The notes: generated by a model not told the origin, from the sequence alone. A stretch of DNA of 37,827 nucleotides from Candidatus Hydrogenedentota bacterium (GCA_012730105.1 JAAYBJ010000044.1:1-37827), one strand, 5' to 3'; shown: positions 17,441 to 29,971, numbered from the stretch's first letter. A program made the numbers and translations.

Positions 17441-17465
17441 ATGCCCCTCGTTCACAAATTTCATT

Positions 17466-17822
17466 CTTGTCATTACCCACAAATGTTAAGTCACTATTTT
17501 GTGGCGAACTGAATGTAAAACGTGGTACGTTATTCCATAAATGCCCCGAAGGGGCTACATAACACAGCCCAAGGTTGCGGTACTCCGCTACCCTAGGTAA
17601 GTGATGACCACCACCCATCTACCCCAAAGGGGTTACGTCCAACCGGTCGCTCAACCGCTTATGTTGACGCAACCCTTTCAGGGTAGACTTGTTTTTCCGA
17701 CTTGTCCCGGGGTAGCGGAGTACCGCAACCCCGGGCTGTGAGAAGGAATCCCTTCAGGATTCAATAGAATCCTTGTGGCATGTTGCATGATTCTTCGGCA
17801 AATATTTGTGGGTAATGACAAG
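17466..17822. mobile_element. Nested inverted-repeat element (non-autonomous, MITE-like)
   Basis: Bounded by perfect 19-bp inverted repeats, CTTGTCATTACCCACAAAT at 17466-17484 and its reverse complement at 17804-17822, 357 bp outside to outside. Inside is a second inverted pair of about 31 bp: 17563-17593 (containing GGTTGCGGTACTCCGCTACC) and 17710-17740 (its reverse complement with two or three mismatches). It has no open frame with protein character. The nesting suggests a small non-autonomous transposable element, or a repeat that inserted into an older one. It fills most of the space between trpG and rsmA. Confidence 0.65.
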
Positions 17823-17901
17823 AGTGCAACTTGGGAACGAGCCGCGAATTTGCGCGAATGTCAAAGGAATGCACGTTTCATTGCCAATAATCTCAACGAA
17901 C

Positions 17902-17978
17902 GTCATTCCGGTTTTTTCGCGACTCATGACTGCCGGCAAAGTGCGCTGCCCGATAACGCGAAAAAGACCGGAATCCAG
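17902..17978. repeat. Palindromic repeat family R1, copy 3
   Basis: Same orientation as the copy at 12813-12891: left arm CGTCATTCCGGTTTTTTCGC, right arm ACGCGAAAAAGACCGGAATC, with homology continuing to about 17999 (CTAAAGGAAAG). It begins about 80 bp beyond the nested element and ends 45 bp from the rsmA stop codon. The central part differs from copy 1 while the arms are conserved, suggesting selection or recent spread of the ends. Confidence 0.75.
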
Positions 17979-18022
17979 ATTCATGCCGCTAAAGGAAAGA
18001 ATTACAGCCCGTTCGGTGCCCG

Positions 18023-18937
18023 TCAAACGCTGTTGTCCGTCGATTCCTGCTTTACCCGGCGCACAGCCTCGGCAAGGGCCGCGAATTCCTTCCAGTCCAG
18101 GGTTTGCGGGCGGCGGCCGTGGTCAATGCCGGCCTGTTCGAGCGCGCTCAGGGCCTCTTCCTTCGACAGGCCAAGGGCATTTCCGGACAAGGTGTTGCGC
18201 AGGGTCTTGCGCCGCTGCTGAAAAGCCGCCCGGACAACCTTCATGGTCCAGGCGACGTCCATTCCCGGAAGGGGCGGCTCGCGCCGGCACCGGAACCGCA
18301 CAATACAACTGTCCACCTTGGGCTTCGGCAGAAAACAGGAGGCCGGCACCCGGTGCACAATGTCCGTTTCCGCGTAGAGCCGCGCGGCCAGGCTCAGGGC
18401 CCCGTAGTTCTCGGCGTTTACCCGCGCAGTGAGGCGTTCGCCCACTTCCAGCTGGGTCATGACCACCAGCCGCTCGAAATAAACCGGGGATTCCAGGAAA
18501 TGAAAAAGAACCGGCGTCGTGATGTAATAGGGCAGGTTCGACACCATTTTCAGGCGGCCCGCGCCGGGCAGGAACTCTTCGATAAGCCGGTCCAGATCGT
18601 GATTCAGGATGTCGCCCCGAAAGAGACGGACCTTCGGATACGAGGCGAATTGTTCTTCCAGACAGGGCATGAAAGAAGGATCGATTTCCACCGATAGGAT
18701 CCTGCCCGCCTTGTTTACCATACGTTTGGTCAACGCGCCGAGCCCCGCACCGACTTCAATGACACTGTCCTCTTCGGTCAGGCCCGCGGCATCCACCATA
18801 ATGGCATTGATATTGTCGTCGAGCAGCAGATTCTGACCGAGGGATTTTTTGAAGCGAATATTGTGCCGCCGGCACAATTCGCGCAGGCTTGGAAACCCCG
18901 GAGACGCCGACGGCGTCCTTTCTTTATCGTGTTCCAT
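18023..18937 (-). CDS. rsmA: 16S rRNA (adenine1518/1519-N6) dimethyltransferase RsmA
   Basis: A 304-residue RsmA/KsgA. It transfers four methyl groups from S-adenosylmethionine to two adjacent adenines in the 3' hairpin of 16S rRNA during late small-subunit assembly. The family start FKKSLGQNLLLDD (29-41), the SAM-binding loop EVGAGLGALT (61-70), the acidic SVEID (82-86), GDIL, and the catalytic SNLPYYIT (133-140) are all intact; the C-terminal AFQQRRKTLRNTL is the RNA-binding helix. ATG at 18937 is the only start giving the full family N-terminus. It stands alone on the minus strand, with repeat elements on both sides. Confidence 0.95.
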   Translation of the reverse strand: MEHDKERTPSASPGFPSLRELCRRHNIRFKKSLGQNLLLDDNINAIMVDAAGLTEEDSVIEVGAGLGALTKRMVNKAGRILSVEIDPSFMPCLEEQFASYPKVRLFRGDILNHDLDRLIEEFLPGAGRLKMVSNLPYYITTPVLFHFLESPVYFERLVVMTQLEVGERLTARVNAENYGALSLAARLYAETDIVHRVPASCFLPKPKVDSCIVRFRCRREPPLPGMDVAWTMKVVRAAFQQRRKTLRNTLSGNALGLSKEEALSALEQAGIDHGRRPQTLDWKEFAALAEAVRRVKQESTDNSV

Positions 18938-19111
18938 GGCGTGTTCTTAGTACCTTTTGAAAATTTTCTACCCACTAAAACAAGACGTATTCCGAATTCC
19001 GAGGACACGGTTCCCAATTACCCACGAGGCCGGAGTCGCTACCCTCTTGAAAAAGCGTGATTCCGAATGGCGCTAATATGGGGCATTTATGAATCCGAAA
19101 TCGCAGTAGAA

Positions 19112-19201
19112 GCAAAGGAGGGACCGACCCCAAAAAAACTTACTCAAACCCTTATCTTCACCACCAACAAGGTTCTTTGTTGGGGTCTGTCCCTCCTTTG
19201 C
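19112..19201. mobile_element. 90-bp hairpin element (GGGGTCTGTCCC type)
   Basis: Arms of 22 bp at 19112-19133 (GCAAAGGAGGGACCGACCCC...) and 19180-19201 (...GGGGTCTGTCCCTCCTTTGC) pair with a single mismatch around a 46-base AT-richer centre. This GGGACNGACCCC end is familiar from small palindromic repeats that accompany Y1/REP-type transposases in many bacteria, but no transposase is nearby. It lies 15 bp past the stop of the minus-strand lipoprotein gene and upstream of rsmA, where it could also stop or stabilise transcripts. Confidence 0.7.
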
Positions 19202-19216
19202 GAAACCAAACCCGCG

Positions 19217-19855
19217 CTAGAAGGGGGTCAGCATAATATTAAAGGCGGCGTCATCGGGCGCTTCAAAATCAAAGTTGAAAGGAATGGTCTTGGGCTGCGG
19301 CAGTTTAGGCGCATCCGCGGGAGGCATGGGCGCGGGAAAGAAAATCATCATGCCCCGGTCCGCGCCGGTAAATTTCAGGAGGCCGTCTTCCCCTTTTTCC
19401 GTGGCGCCCAGCGCCTGTACGGTAGGCTGCCCGGGAGCAAAGGCGTCCGTATTGGAGCTAAACTGTCCGGACAACACCCATTTGCCTGGCCCCGTCAGCA
19501 TAACCGTGCCTTCCATGGAAAGGCCTTCCACCGGAAACCGGCTTTGGATTCGATACCCTTTGGCCCCTTCAATCGGCACCAGGGACACTATCGGCAAGGG
19601 AATGGCGCCTTCCGGAATTGTGTCCGAATCCAAAGATATCTGCAGATTGGACTTTCCGTCTTCACCCTCCGCCGCTTCCGGGGCGGGCGCAGCAGTGTCC
19701 GCTGCGGGAACAGCGGCCGGAGTGGGCTCCGGAGCAGGGGGCGGCGCAGGCTGGACAGGGGCTTCCTCTTCCGCAGGCGGCGTGGAGGGTATGCACCCGC
19801 CGGCAAAAATTACGCAACAAGCGACGCTCACCGCCAGGATCAACATATTTTTCAT
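19217..19855 (-). CDS. Putative lipoprotein with Pro/Ala-rich linker
   Basis: A 212-residue predicted lipoprotein of unknown function. Residues 1-20 form a lipoprotein signal with lipobox FAGGC (Cys21 to be lipidated), then a Pro/Ala/Glu-rich flexible linker (about 22-65), then a beta-rich domain (about 68-212: NLQISLDSDTIPEGAIPLPI, MLTGPGKWVLSGQF, MMIFFPAPMPP). AGAGGAA precedes the ATG at 19855. Linker plus small beta domain suggests an envelope protein that reaches away from the membrane. I recognise no enzyme motif. It is read alone, 139 bp after the yggT gene upstream of it. Confidence 0.8.
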   Translation of the reverse strand: MKNMLILAVSVACCVIFAGGCIPSTPPAEEEAPVQPAPPPAPEPTPAAVPAADTAAPAPEAAEGEDGKSNLQISLDSDTIPEGAIPLPIVSLVPIEGAKGYRIQSRFPVEGLSMEGTVMLTGPGKWVLSGQFSSNTDAFAPGQPTVQALGATEKGEDGLLKFTGADRGMMIFFPAPMPPADAPKLPQPKTIPFNFDFEAPDDAAFNIMLTPF

Positions 19856-19994
19856 GCTCTATTCCTCTGGTCTATTGAAGAAGGTTAAAGACAATACACA
19901 ATGCTGTCCGCCGCGCCCATTATAACAAAGGAAGGCTCTCCTTGCATCAAGGAAGGTTCCGGAAGCGATCACGCACACCCCGGAGGCCGGCGCT

Positions 19995-20264
19995 TTATTG
20001 CTGCACCAGCAGCACCCGGGCCACCCAAAGCAGGAGCAACGCCGCCACCGGGGTCCAATCGGCGAAACCCATCGGCGGCAGGGTACGGCGGATAAGATCC
20101 AGGAGCGGATCCGTAAGGGGGGGAATCCACCGGAACCACCATTTATTTGCGTTGATGGAAAGAAAAGGCGAAGTCCACCGCAATAAAATCATCATCATGT
20201 ACAAGGTGACCGCGCTGTAGATCACCTCCCGGATCACACCGGGCGCAGCGTACACTTCGTTCAT
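19995..20264 (-). CDS. YggT family membrane protein
   Basis: An 89-residue integral membrane protein of the YggT family (DUF/PF02325 type). Two hydrophobic helices are visible, one near residues 12-30 (VIYSAVTLYMMMILLRW) and one near 70-88 (PVAALLLLWVARVLL), separated by the family-typical loop with TDPLLDLIRRTLPPMGFADWTP. The family is linked to osmotic tolerance and cell division or shape in several bacteria and plastids, but its biochemical role is not settled. The gene is the downstream partner of thpR and overlaps it by four bases (ATGA). Confidence 0.88.
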   Translation of the reverse strand: MNEVYAAPGVIREVIYSAVTLYMMMILLRWTSPFLSINANKWWFRWIPPLTDPLLDLIRRTLPPMGFADWTPVAALLLLWVARVLLVQQ

Positions 20265-20833
20265 TTCAGTCGCATCTCCCGTAACACCTTATATACCGGA
20301 CCGCGCGGTGTCAACGCGCTGCTAAACAATACCACACTTTCCGCGTGGAATTCCCGCCCGAACTCCGGGACATGTCCGTTTTCCTGAAACGAGGCCAGCA
20401 GTCCCGCACAGGCGGTGCCCTTCCCGGGCCTGCGCAGACGGGCAAGGGTGATATGGGGATGAAAGGGCTTCGTCTCCGCGGGCAGCCCGATTTCCAGGGC
20501 GGCCAGTTCCGTATCCTGCTGCAAAAAATCCAGGTTGCCGGACAGCGTGTCCAGCCCCACCCACAAAACAGACGGGCGGGTAATGGACGGAAAGGCGCCC
20601 ACGCTCCGGGCCAGCAACAGGGGGCGCTCATGGCGCGGCAGGCGCTCCGACAGCCAGTCTGCCAGTCGTTTTACCTTTTCCTCGGGCACCTCCCCATAAA
20701 AACGCAGGGTAAGGTGCATATTCTCCGGCCGCACCCAGCTGGCGGGATCGCCCTTTTCCCGCAATTTCAACGCGACCATGTATATCGCCCTCCGAACCTC
20801 CTCCGGCAGGGATATGGCGGCAAATACTCTCAT
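20261..20833 (-). CDS. thpR: RNA 2',3'-cyclic phosphodiesterase (LigT/ThpR family)
   Basis: A 190-residue 2H phosphoesterase that opens 2',3'-cyclic phosphate ends of RNA to 2'-phosphates. Both family HxTx motifs are present: HLTL with His40 (PENMHLTLRFYGEVPE) and HITL with His127 (PFHPHITLARL). Length and start (MRVFAAISLPEEV) are standard. It overlaps the yggT start by four bases, implying a two-gene unit. It lies just downstream of the giant papain-like gene on the same strand with a 23-bp gap, so read-through is possible. Confidence 0.92.
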   Translation of the reverse strand: MRVFAAISLPEEVRRAIYMVALKLREKGDPASWVRPENMHLTLRFYGEVPEEKVKRLADWLSERLPRHERPLLLARSVGAFPSITRPSVLWVGLDTLSGNLDFLQQDTELAALEIGLPAETKPFHPHITLARLRRPGKGTACAGLLASFQENGHVPEFGREFHAESVVLFSSALTPRGPVYKVLREMRLK

Positions 20834-20856
20834 AAAATGGAAAGATGCTTATTCGT

Positions 20857-25089
<4,233 letters not shown>

Positions 25090-25259
25090 TCGATACGACG
25101 CCTTATCTTGTGAGTGCCGGACAGCCTTCAGGAAAACCTGCTCTTAGGGCACAGCGGGGATATTCTCTACACACTACGCATATGAACCATACCATAAATA
25201 TGATACCACAAAGCGAAAGGCGCAACCGCATAAATTACCGATTACTGCGCATTTTGACA

Positions 25260-25400
25260 GTAGGCCGGGTAGAGCGGGGTCCCGCGTTTTATCCGGCATC
25301 ATAGTTGATACTTTCCAAAAATTTCAGGCGCCCGGAACCTGTAAATGGCTAAGCGAAACCCGCCTTCATAACCTCTATAGAAAACGCAAAGGCGGGTTTT
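25260..25400. repeat. Composite intergenic repeat, copy B
   Basis: Second copy of the element at 7118-7258: GTAGGCCGGGTAGAGCGGG at 25260-25278 (itself the left part of an imperfect 34-bp palindrome, 25264-25297) and the hairpin AAACCCGCCTT (25356-25366) with AAGGCGGGTTT (25389-25399), followed by T residues on the plus strand. The middle parts align with copy A only loosely (shared TTTCTCCAAAAA-like and AGCG(G/A)AACCCGCCTT segments). The terminal hairpin could work as a transcription terminator. Confidence 0.7.
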
Positions 25401-25425
25401 GTTACCTAAACTCCAAGTCCATGCT

Positions 25426-25451
25426 CGTTCCCAAATTCCTATTTGGGAACG
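25426..25451. repeat. Perfect hairpin H1 (CGTTCCCAAAT arms)
   Basis: CGTTCCCAAAT and ATTTGGGAACG form a perfect 11-bp stem with a four-base loop (TCCT). The same arms occur 126 bp further at 25552-25576; a partial match, TTGGGAACGAG, lies at 17831-17841. Confidence 0.8.
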
Positions 25452-25551
25452 CTCTTGCCCGAGAAGTACCACTTCGCAAACCCGGGATACGGCGCTTGCA
25501 CATGGAAGCGAACGGAAGATGAAAGAAGAAATGGAATTTCAAGAGAGGATG

Positions 25552-25576
25552 CGTTCCCAAATGGAATTTGGGAACG
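25552..25576. repeat. Perfect hairpin H2 (same arms as H1)
   Basis: CGTTCCCAAAT, three-base loop GGA, ATTTGGGAACG: arms identical to those of H1. The pair brackets a purine-rich stretch and abuts the hexanucleotide array, which starts nine bases later. Confidence 0.8.
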
Positions 25577-25584
25577 AGATTAAA

Positions 25585-25805
25585 GGCTATCGGCATCGGC
25601 ATCGCTATCGGCATCGCTATCGCTATCGGCATCGCTATCGGCATCGGTATCGCAATCGCTATCGGCATCGCTATCGCTATCGGCATCGCTATCGCTATCG
25701 CTATCGGCATCGCTATCGGCATCGCTATCGCTATCGGCATCGCTATCGGCATCGGTATCGCAATCGCTATCGGTATCGGTACCGCTATCGCTATCGGTAC
25801 CGATG
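25585..25805. repeat. Hexanucleotide tandem array (CGCTAT/CGGCAT units)
   Basis: About 36 tandem hexamers, almost all CGCTAT or CGGCAT with a few CGGTAT, CGCAAT and CGGTAC. There is a higher order: 45 bases starting at 25621 recur starting at 25729, an offset of 108 bp or 18 units. The order of variant units is not random, so segmental duplication has occurred inside the array. No protein frame is credible across it. Confidence 0.9.
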
Positions 25806-26045
25806 GCAACTGAGTACAGGGTATAGGAAATACTCTGCTGGATCTAGCTTTAAAACGCTATAATGGTTTGACAATGCCCCGCCCTATGGGTTACAACCAT
25901 TCGCGGTTTCCGGACTGGTTGCGCATCGGGCGCCGTATTCGGACTATTCAGGCTGTTTCCCCAAAGCCGTGGGCACGCGCAACGGGGAAACCGCTCCGCT
26001 TCCGGGAATCTCATCGCTATTCACCAGACACGAGGAGAGATATCA

Positions 26046-27359
26046 ATGAACAAACTTACATGCCTGATACTTATGGTTTTATCGTGCTGTCTCCTGGGCG
26101 CCTGCGCGTCCCTGCCGACGCCGCCCGGCAAGGATGATCTGAAGATTGTGGACAACCAGATTTACCGGAGCGACAAGAGTTTCACGGTTCAGGCGGTCCA
26201 CGTCCCGGGGCTCCTGGAAAAGGGGGCGGGCCTGGAATTCATGGTGCCCGCCATGGCGCGCATCGCGGAAGTCGGCGGCAACGCAATCTGCCTGGACCTG
26301 GCCGGCTTCAGCCCGGACGGCAAGAGCCTTGACCCCGCCGCCGTAACTACGGTTGCCACCTACGCGGAGCGCGCCAAGGACCAGCGTATGGTGCTGGTCG
26401 TGCGCGTGGTCGGTGCGTCGGGCGATGCCGCCTTCCGCCAGAACGCCGTGGAAACAGCGGCACGCGCCCTGGGCGGACAGCGCATGGCCCTCTTCTGGAT
26501 CGACGGGCCGGATGCGGCGGAACTGGCGGCGCGATTCAAGGAACTGGCGCCAAACCCCGTGCTGGCCGCCCCGGAAAACGGGGATGTGCAGGTCGTATCC
26601 GACCCCGCACAAGCGGGCGATAACGGGCTCATGCTGCTGAACGGGGCGCTACCGTTGGACCCCTGGGGCAAAACCAATTACGTAATGCCCGGCGCGGATG
26701 AGACGTACGCGAAACTGGAGGAGGCGTATACCAATCCCGTGGAGCGCGCGCCCTGGACGCCGGACAACAGCATGCTCTCTGAAGAGGAACGCAACGAGGG
26801 ATTTATATCCCTTTTCAACGGGAAAGACCTGAACAACTGGTGGCGTTTCTACCACGGCAAGGAATCTTTCCGCGTCAGTCCCGAAGGTTTCATCGAGAAC
26901 TACCAGGCAGGGGCGGGCGGCCTGGTGACCCGGGACCGGTACGAAAATTTTATCCTGCGCCTGGAATATAAATTGAACGCGCCTGACACCAACAGCGGCA
27001 TCCACCTGTGGGTGCCCCGCGCGGCGCGGCAATCCAAAATCGGGTTTGAATTCCAGATCATGGGCGACTCCGCCCTGAAGGAACCCCATGCCACCAGTAC
27101 CGGCGCGATTTACGATGTGCTGCCGGCATTGACCGTGGCGACGCGGCCCGAAGGGGAGTGGAACGAACTGGAGATTATCCTGCAGGGATCCCATTTGAAA
27201 GCCACCCTGAACGGCGTTGTCGTGCAGGATGTCAACATGGACGAAATCGAGGAACTGCGTTACCGGCTGCGGCGCGGGTTCATCGACCTGCAGGACCATG
27301 ACGACTATGCCGCGTTCCGGAATGTCCGTATAAAGGTGCTCGAGCCCGGCAATGAATAA
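26046..27359 (+). CDS. Lipoprotein with C-terminal DUF1080 (3-keto-disaccharide hydrolase fold)
   Basis: A 437-residue predicted lipoprotein: signal with lipobox LLGAC (Cys20), an N-terminal domain (about 30-190) with a barrel-like pattern (MVPAMARIAEVGGNAICLDLAGF; MALFWIDGP) that recalls cellulase-type sugar hydrolases without clear catalytic residues, and a C-terminal DUF1080/3-keto-disaccharide hydrolase domain (about 255-435). That domain shows FISLFNGKDLNNWW, FILRLEYKLNAPDTNSGIHLWVP, FEFQIMGDS, GEWNELEIILQG and LRRGFIDLQDHDDYAAFRNVRIK, the family's sandwich core. Family members act on sugars or 3-keto-glycosides outside the cell. ATG at 26046 is preceded by a GAGGAGA site. The following gene overlaps by eight bases, so the two are coupled. 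Confidence 0.87.
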   Translation: MNKLTCLILMVLSCCLLGACASLPTPPGKDDLKIVDNQIYRSDKSFTVQAVHVPGLLEKGAGLEFMVPAMARIAEVGGNAICLDLAGFSPDGKSLDPAAVTTVATYAERAKDQRMVLVVRVVGASGDAAFRQNAVETAARALGGQRMALFWIDGPDAAELAARFKELAPNPVLAAPENGDVQVVSDPAQAGDNGLMLLNGALPLDPWGKTNYVMPGADETYAKLEEAYTNPVERAPWTPDNSMLSEEERNEGFISLFNGKDLNNWWRFYHGKESFRVSPEGFIENYQAGAGGLVTRDRYENFILRLEYKLNAPDTNSGIHLWVPRAARQSKIGFEFQIMGDSALKEPHATSTGAIYDVLPALTVATRPEGEWNELEIILQGSHLKATLNGVVVQDVNMDEIEELRYRLRRGFIDLQDHDDYAAFRNVRIKVLEPGNE

Positions 27360-28833
27360 CACTTCATTCTCCCGCTTTGTTCGCATCCCGCTGCGCTTCG
27401 CACTGGTTGGGTGTTTCCTGTGCGTGCTGGCGGGATGCGACACGTTTATCCGGGATTTCGTGCCCGATGAATCCGGGTTTGACGGCGCGGTAACGGTCAT
27501 TGAGGCCCGCCGTGACGGCCTCTGCGGCGTTGTCACGGTTCGCGTACCCTTCCTGGACATCTATGGCGCTCCCCGCGTTGGCAAGGCGCGGATGGTCATC
27601 CACCGCATCCAGACGAAGCAAGCGGCGACCGTGCCGGCCTTCTGTCACGTCCACTACGAAATGGGCGTGGACGGCGCGAAGAAATGGGCGGAACGGGGCT
27701 GGGCGGTATTCACCGCCGTCTACGACGAAGAGGCGCCCATCGCCGTATCCATGGGCGACGGCAACAATCAGGCCCGCGCCATTATCCAATGGGCGCAGCG
27801 CCTGCCCTTCATCGACGGAGCACGCCTGCACCTGGACGGCGGCAGCCAGGGCGGCTACATGGCCCTGGCCATGAGCGCGGACCTGTTCCCCGTGACTTCA
27901 ACCACCGCGGACGCGCCCGTCGCCAACTGGGCTTACAACTTCGCCTATTTCGAGGCAAACCGCTCGCTGGTCGCAGGATACCCGAGCCCGATGGAATCCC
28001 CCTTGCCCGTGATGGCCTCCGTGCTGCAACTCGCGGATATGTCCTACGAACATTTCCCCCGGGATCTTGCCCACGACACCTGGTTCCACCTCAGCCCCAT
28101 TTCGCAGACGGCGCGCATCGCCAATCCCGTGATGGTCACCATCGCCACCGGCGATATGCTGGTGCCCATGGAACAGATCACCGCCGAACACCTGCATCCC
28201 CACGATCCCGCCAAGTTTCCGGAAGGCTACGCGCGGGATTTTGAAGGGCTTGCCCCCTCGGACAAGACCCGGGCGCGCCTGCAGGACCTGCCACCACCGG
28301 AAAGCGTGTTCAGCGCCGTCATGCCCCTGCAGGAAAACAGTTATGTGGTCACCACCGCCATGCGGCTGGGTGCCGAAGAGCGGCCGGATAAAAGGCCCGA
28401 ATCCACGGACCGCCCCTGGAGCCGGGAACACCAGTGGAATTTCTGTTACCTGGATGAAGGATCACCGGAACCTTTTGCGGACCACACCACCTGGGCTTGG
28501 GACACCGTGCCCGACAGTTTTGTGGCGTATTATCAAGAAACGCCCCCGGGGACGGAGATTTTAAATGCCGCCAAACTCGAACGGCTGCTGGAACGCTATA
28601 CGGGTAACCTGAGCAATCTGCCGGCCCTCAACAACGGCGCCCCCGTAAACCGCCGCAATTTTGAGTATGTCGAGAAACGGGACGTCCTGCACGGCCTGAT
28701 TGCCTATGCGGAATTGGGCCCGGTCTATGAGGAACGGCTGATAGCCCTGTATAACGAAGCCTCATTGAAACCTTTCGGCGCGCAAGTCACCCTGGACGCC
28801 CTGCGCCACACATTTTCGGAACTCAAGCCATGA
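27352..28833 (+). CDS. Lipoprotein alpha/beta hydrolase
   Basis: A 493-residue predicted lipoprotein: signal peptide with lipobox LAGC (Cys29), then an alpha/beta-hydrolase fold. The nucleophile elbow is GGSQGG with Ser165 (LHLDGGSQGGYMAL), preceded by the strand AERGWAVFTAVYDEEAP and a DGNNQARAIIQWAQRLPFID segment typical of esterase and peptidase families. A later DMLVPMEQ may carry the acid residue; I cannot place the His with certainty (candidates in the HLHPHDP or DHTT regions). Its substrate is unknown; the neighbour with a DUF1080 domain suggests deacylation of glycans or a similar ester. Start ATG at 27352 overlaps the preceding stop by eight bases. Confidence 0.82.
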   Translation: MNNTSFSRFVRIPLRFALVGCFLCVLAGCDTFIRDFVPDESGFDGAVTVIEARRDGLCGVVTVRVPFLDIYGAPRVGKARMVIHRIQTKQAATVPAFCHVHYEMGVDGAKKWAERGWAVFTAVYDEEAPIAVSMGDGNNQARAIIQWAQRLPFIDGARLHLDGGSQGGYMALAMSADLFPVTSTTADAPVANWAYNFAYFEANRSLVAGYPSPMESPLPVMASVLQLADMSYEHFPRDLAHDTWFHLSPISQTARIANPVMVTIATGDMLVPMEQITAEHLHPHDPAKFPEGYARDFEGLAPSDKTRARLQDLPPPESVFSAVMPLQENSYVVTTAMRLGAEERPDKRPESTDRPWSREHQWNFCYLDEGSPEPFADHTTWAWDTVPDSFVAYYQETPPGTEILNAAKLERLLERYTGNLSNLPALNNGAPVNRRNFEYVEKRDVLHGLIAYAELGPVYEERLIALYNEASLKPFGAQVTLDALRHTFSELKP

Positions 28834-28879
28834 GTTCCCTTTTCGTGAAACGGATAACGCAACGCGTGAGATACCTCCC

Positions 28880-29941
28880 ATGAAAGGCAGCCGGCGCGCA
28901 TTTCAGCAGGCATTACTGGCCTGGTTCGACACAGAGGCCCGTGACCTGCCTTGGCGACGGACCAAAGACCCCTATCGCGTATACCTCTCCGAAATCATGC
29001 TTCAGCAAACCCGGGTAGACCAGGGGACACCGTATTACGAACGTTTTTTGAAACGCTTTCCCACCCTCGAAGCGCTGGCTGCCGCAGAGGAAGAGGCGGT
29101 GCTCAAACAATGGGAGGGTCTGGGCTATTACACCCGCGCCCGCAATCTGCACCGTACCGCCCGTATCCTGATGGAACAGTACGGGGGCCGGTTTCCCGAA
29201 TCGGCGGAACTGCTGCAACTACTGCCGGGCATCGGGAAGTATACCGCCGGAGCCGTGGCCAGCATCGCCTTTGACATATCCGCACCCGTGGTGGACGGCA
29301 ACGTAAAACGTGTCCTGGCCCGGATCAATGCCATAACCGAGGCGGTGGACCTGCCGGCGGTTGAACAACAGCTATGGGCAACGGCAACCGCGCTGCTCCC
29401 GGCCCAAAAACCGGGCGACTTCAACCAGGCCATGATGGAACTGGGTGCGCGCATCTGCACCCCGAAAACACCGAACTGCGGCGAATGCCCCGTGCAGCGC
29501 CATTGTGAAGCCTACGCCAGGAATATGCAGGAAAGCCTGCCCAACAAAACGGCAAAAAAAGCCGTTCCCCATTACGAAGTTGTGGTGGCCGCCATCTATC
29601 GGGACGGCAACTATCTCATCGGCAAGCGGCCCTCCACCGGTTTCCTGGGCGGCTTGTGGGAATTCCCCGGCGGCAAACTGCAGCCGGGCGAAACCCACCA
29701 GCAGGCGCTGATCCGGGAATGCCGCGAGGAACTCGGCATCACGATCAAGGTGGGCGGCCTGGTCGCCGTGGCGAAACACGCCTACACCCACTTCAAAGTC
29801 ACATTGAATGTGTACCGCTGCACCTTGCTGAGCGGCACACCCGAGGCGCAAGCGCATACCGAACTGCGCTGGGTCACGCCGGAGGAATTTGACGCCTACC
29901 CCTTCCCAAAGGGAAACCACAAATTTTTACCGTTGTTATAA
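28880..29941 (+). CDS. mutY: A/G-specific adenine glycosylase MutY
   Basis: A 353-residue MutY that removes adenine mispaired with 8-oxoguanine. Catalytic Glu38 (LSEIMLQQT) and Asp139 (VVDGNVKRVLARI) are in place, the helix-hairpin-helix is LLPGIGKYTAGAV (115-127), and the [4Fe-4S] ligands Cys193, Cys200, Cys203 and Cys209 follow the C-x6-C-x2-C-x5-C pattern. Residues about 230-353 are the Nudix-like 8-oxoG recognition domain, with GGLWEFPGGKLQPGE and RECREELGI resembling a Nudix box. Start ATG at 28880 has no strong Shine-Dalgarno (GAGATACC). The gene lies 46 bp after the hydrolase and converges on comF. Confidence 0.96.
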   Translation: MKGSRRAFQQALLAWFDTEARDLPWRRTKDPYRVYLSEIMLQQTRVDQGTPYYERFLKRFPTLEALAAAEEEAVLKQWEGLGYYTRARNLHRTARILMEQYGGRFPESAELLQLLPGIGKYTAGAVASIAFDISAPVVDGNVKRVLARINAITEAVDLPAVEQQLWATATALLPAQKPGDFNQAMMELGARICTPKTPNCGECPVQRHCEAYARNMQESLPNKTAKKAVPHYEVVVAAIYRDGNYLIGKRPSTGFLGGLWEFPGGKLQPGETHQQALIRECREELGITIKVGGLVAVAKHAYTHFKVTLNVYRCTLLSGTPEAQAHTELRWVTPEEFDAYPFPKGNHKFLPLL

Positions 29942-29971
29942 ATTTTCGAAAACGCACACACAGTAACAGGC

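Larger units (their letters stand above)
25090..26045. other. Long repeat-bearing non-coding region
   Basis: About 950 bp with no credible gene. Next to the papain gene (25090-25255) is AT-rich DNA that probably holds its promoter on the minus strand. Then follow a composite repeat (25260-25400), two matching hairpins (25426-25451 and 25552-25576) and a hexanucleotide array (25585-25805). The last 240 bp lead into the lipoprotein gene at 26046. Open frames across the array occur in three frames at once (Arg-His-Arg-Tyr, Gly-Ile-Ala-Ile, Ala-Met-Pro-Ile) because the unit is a multiple of three; none has a proper start. Confidence 0.65.

Noticed and set aside
25399-25863. Arg-His-Arg-Tyr and Gly-Ile-Ala-Ile repeat proteins over the hexamer array
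   Set aside because: Three frames on both strands stay open only because the repeat unit is six bases; there is no Shine-Dalgarno, and the array abuts hairpins in a non-coding gap.
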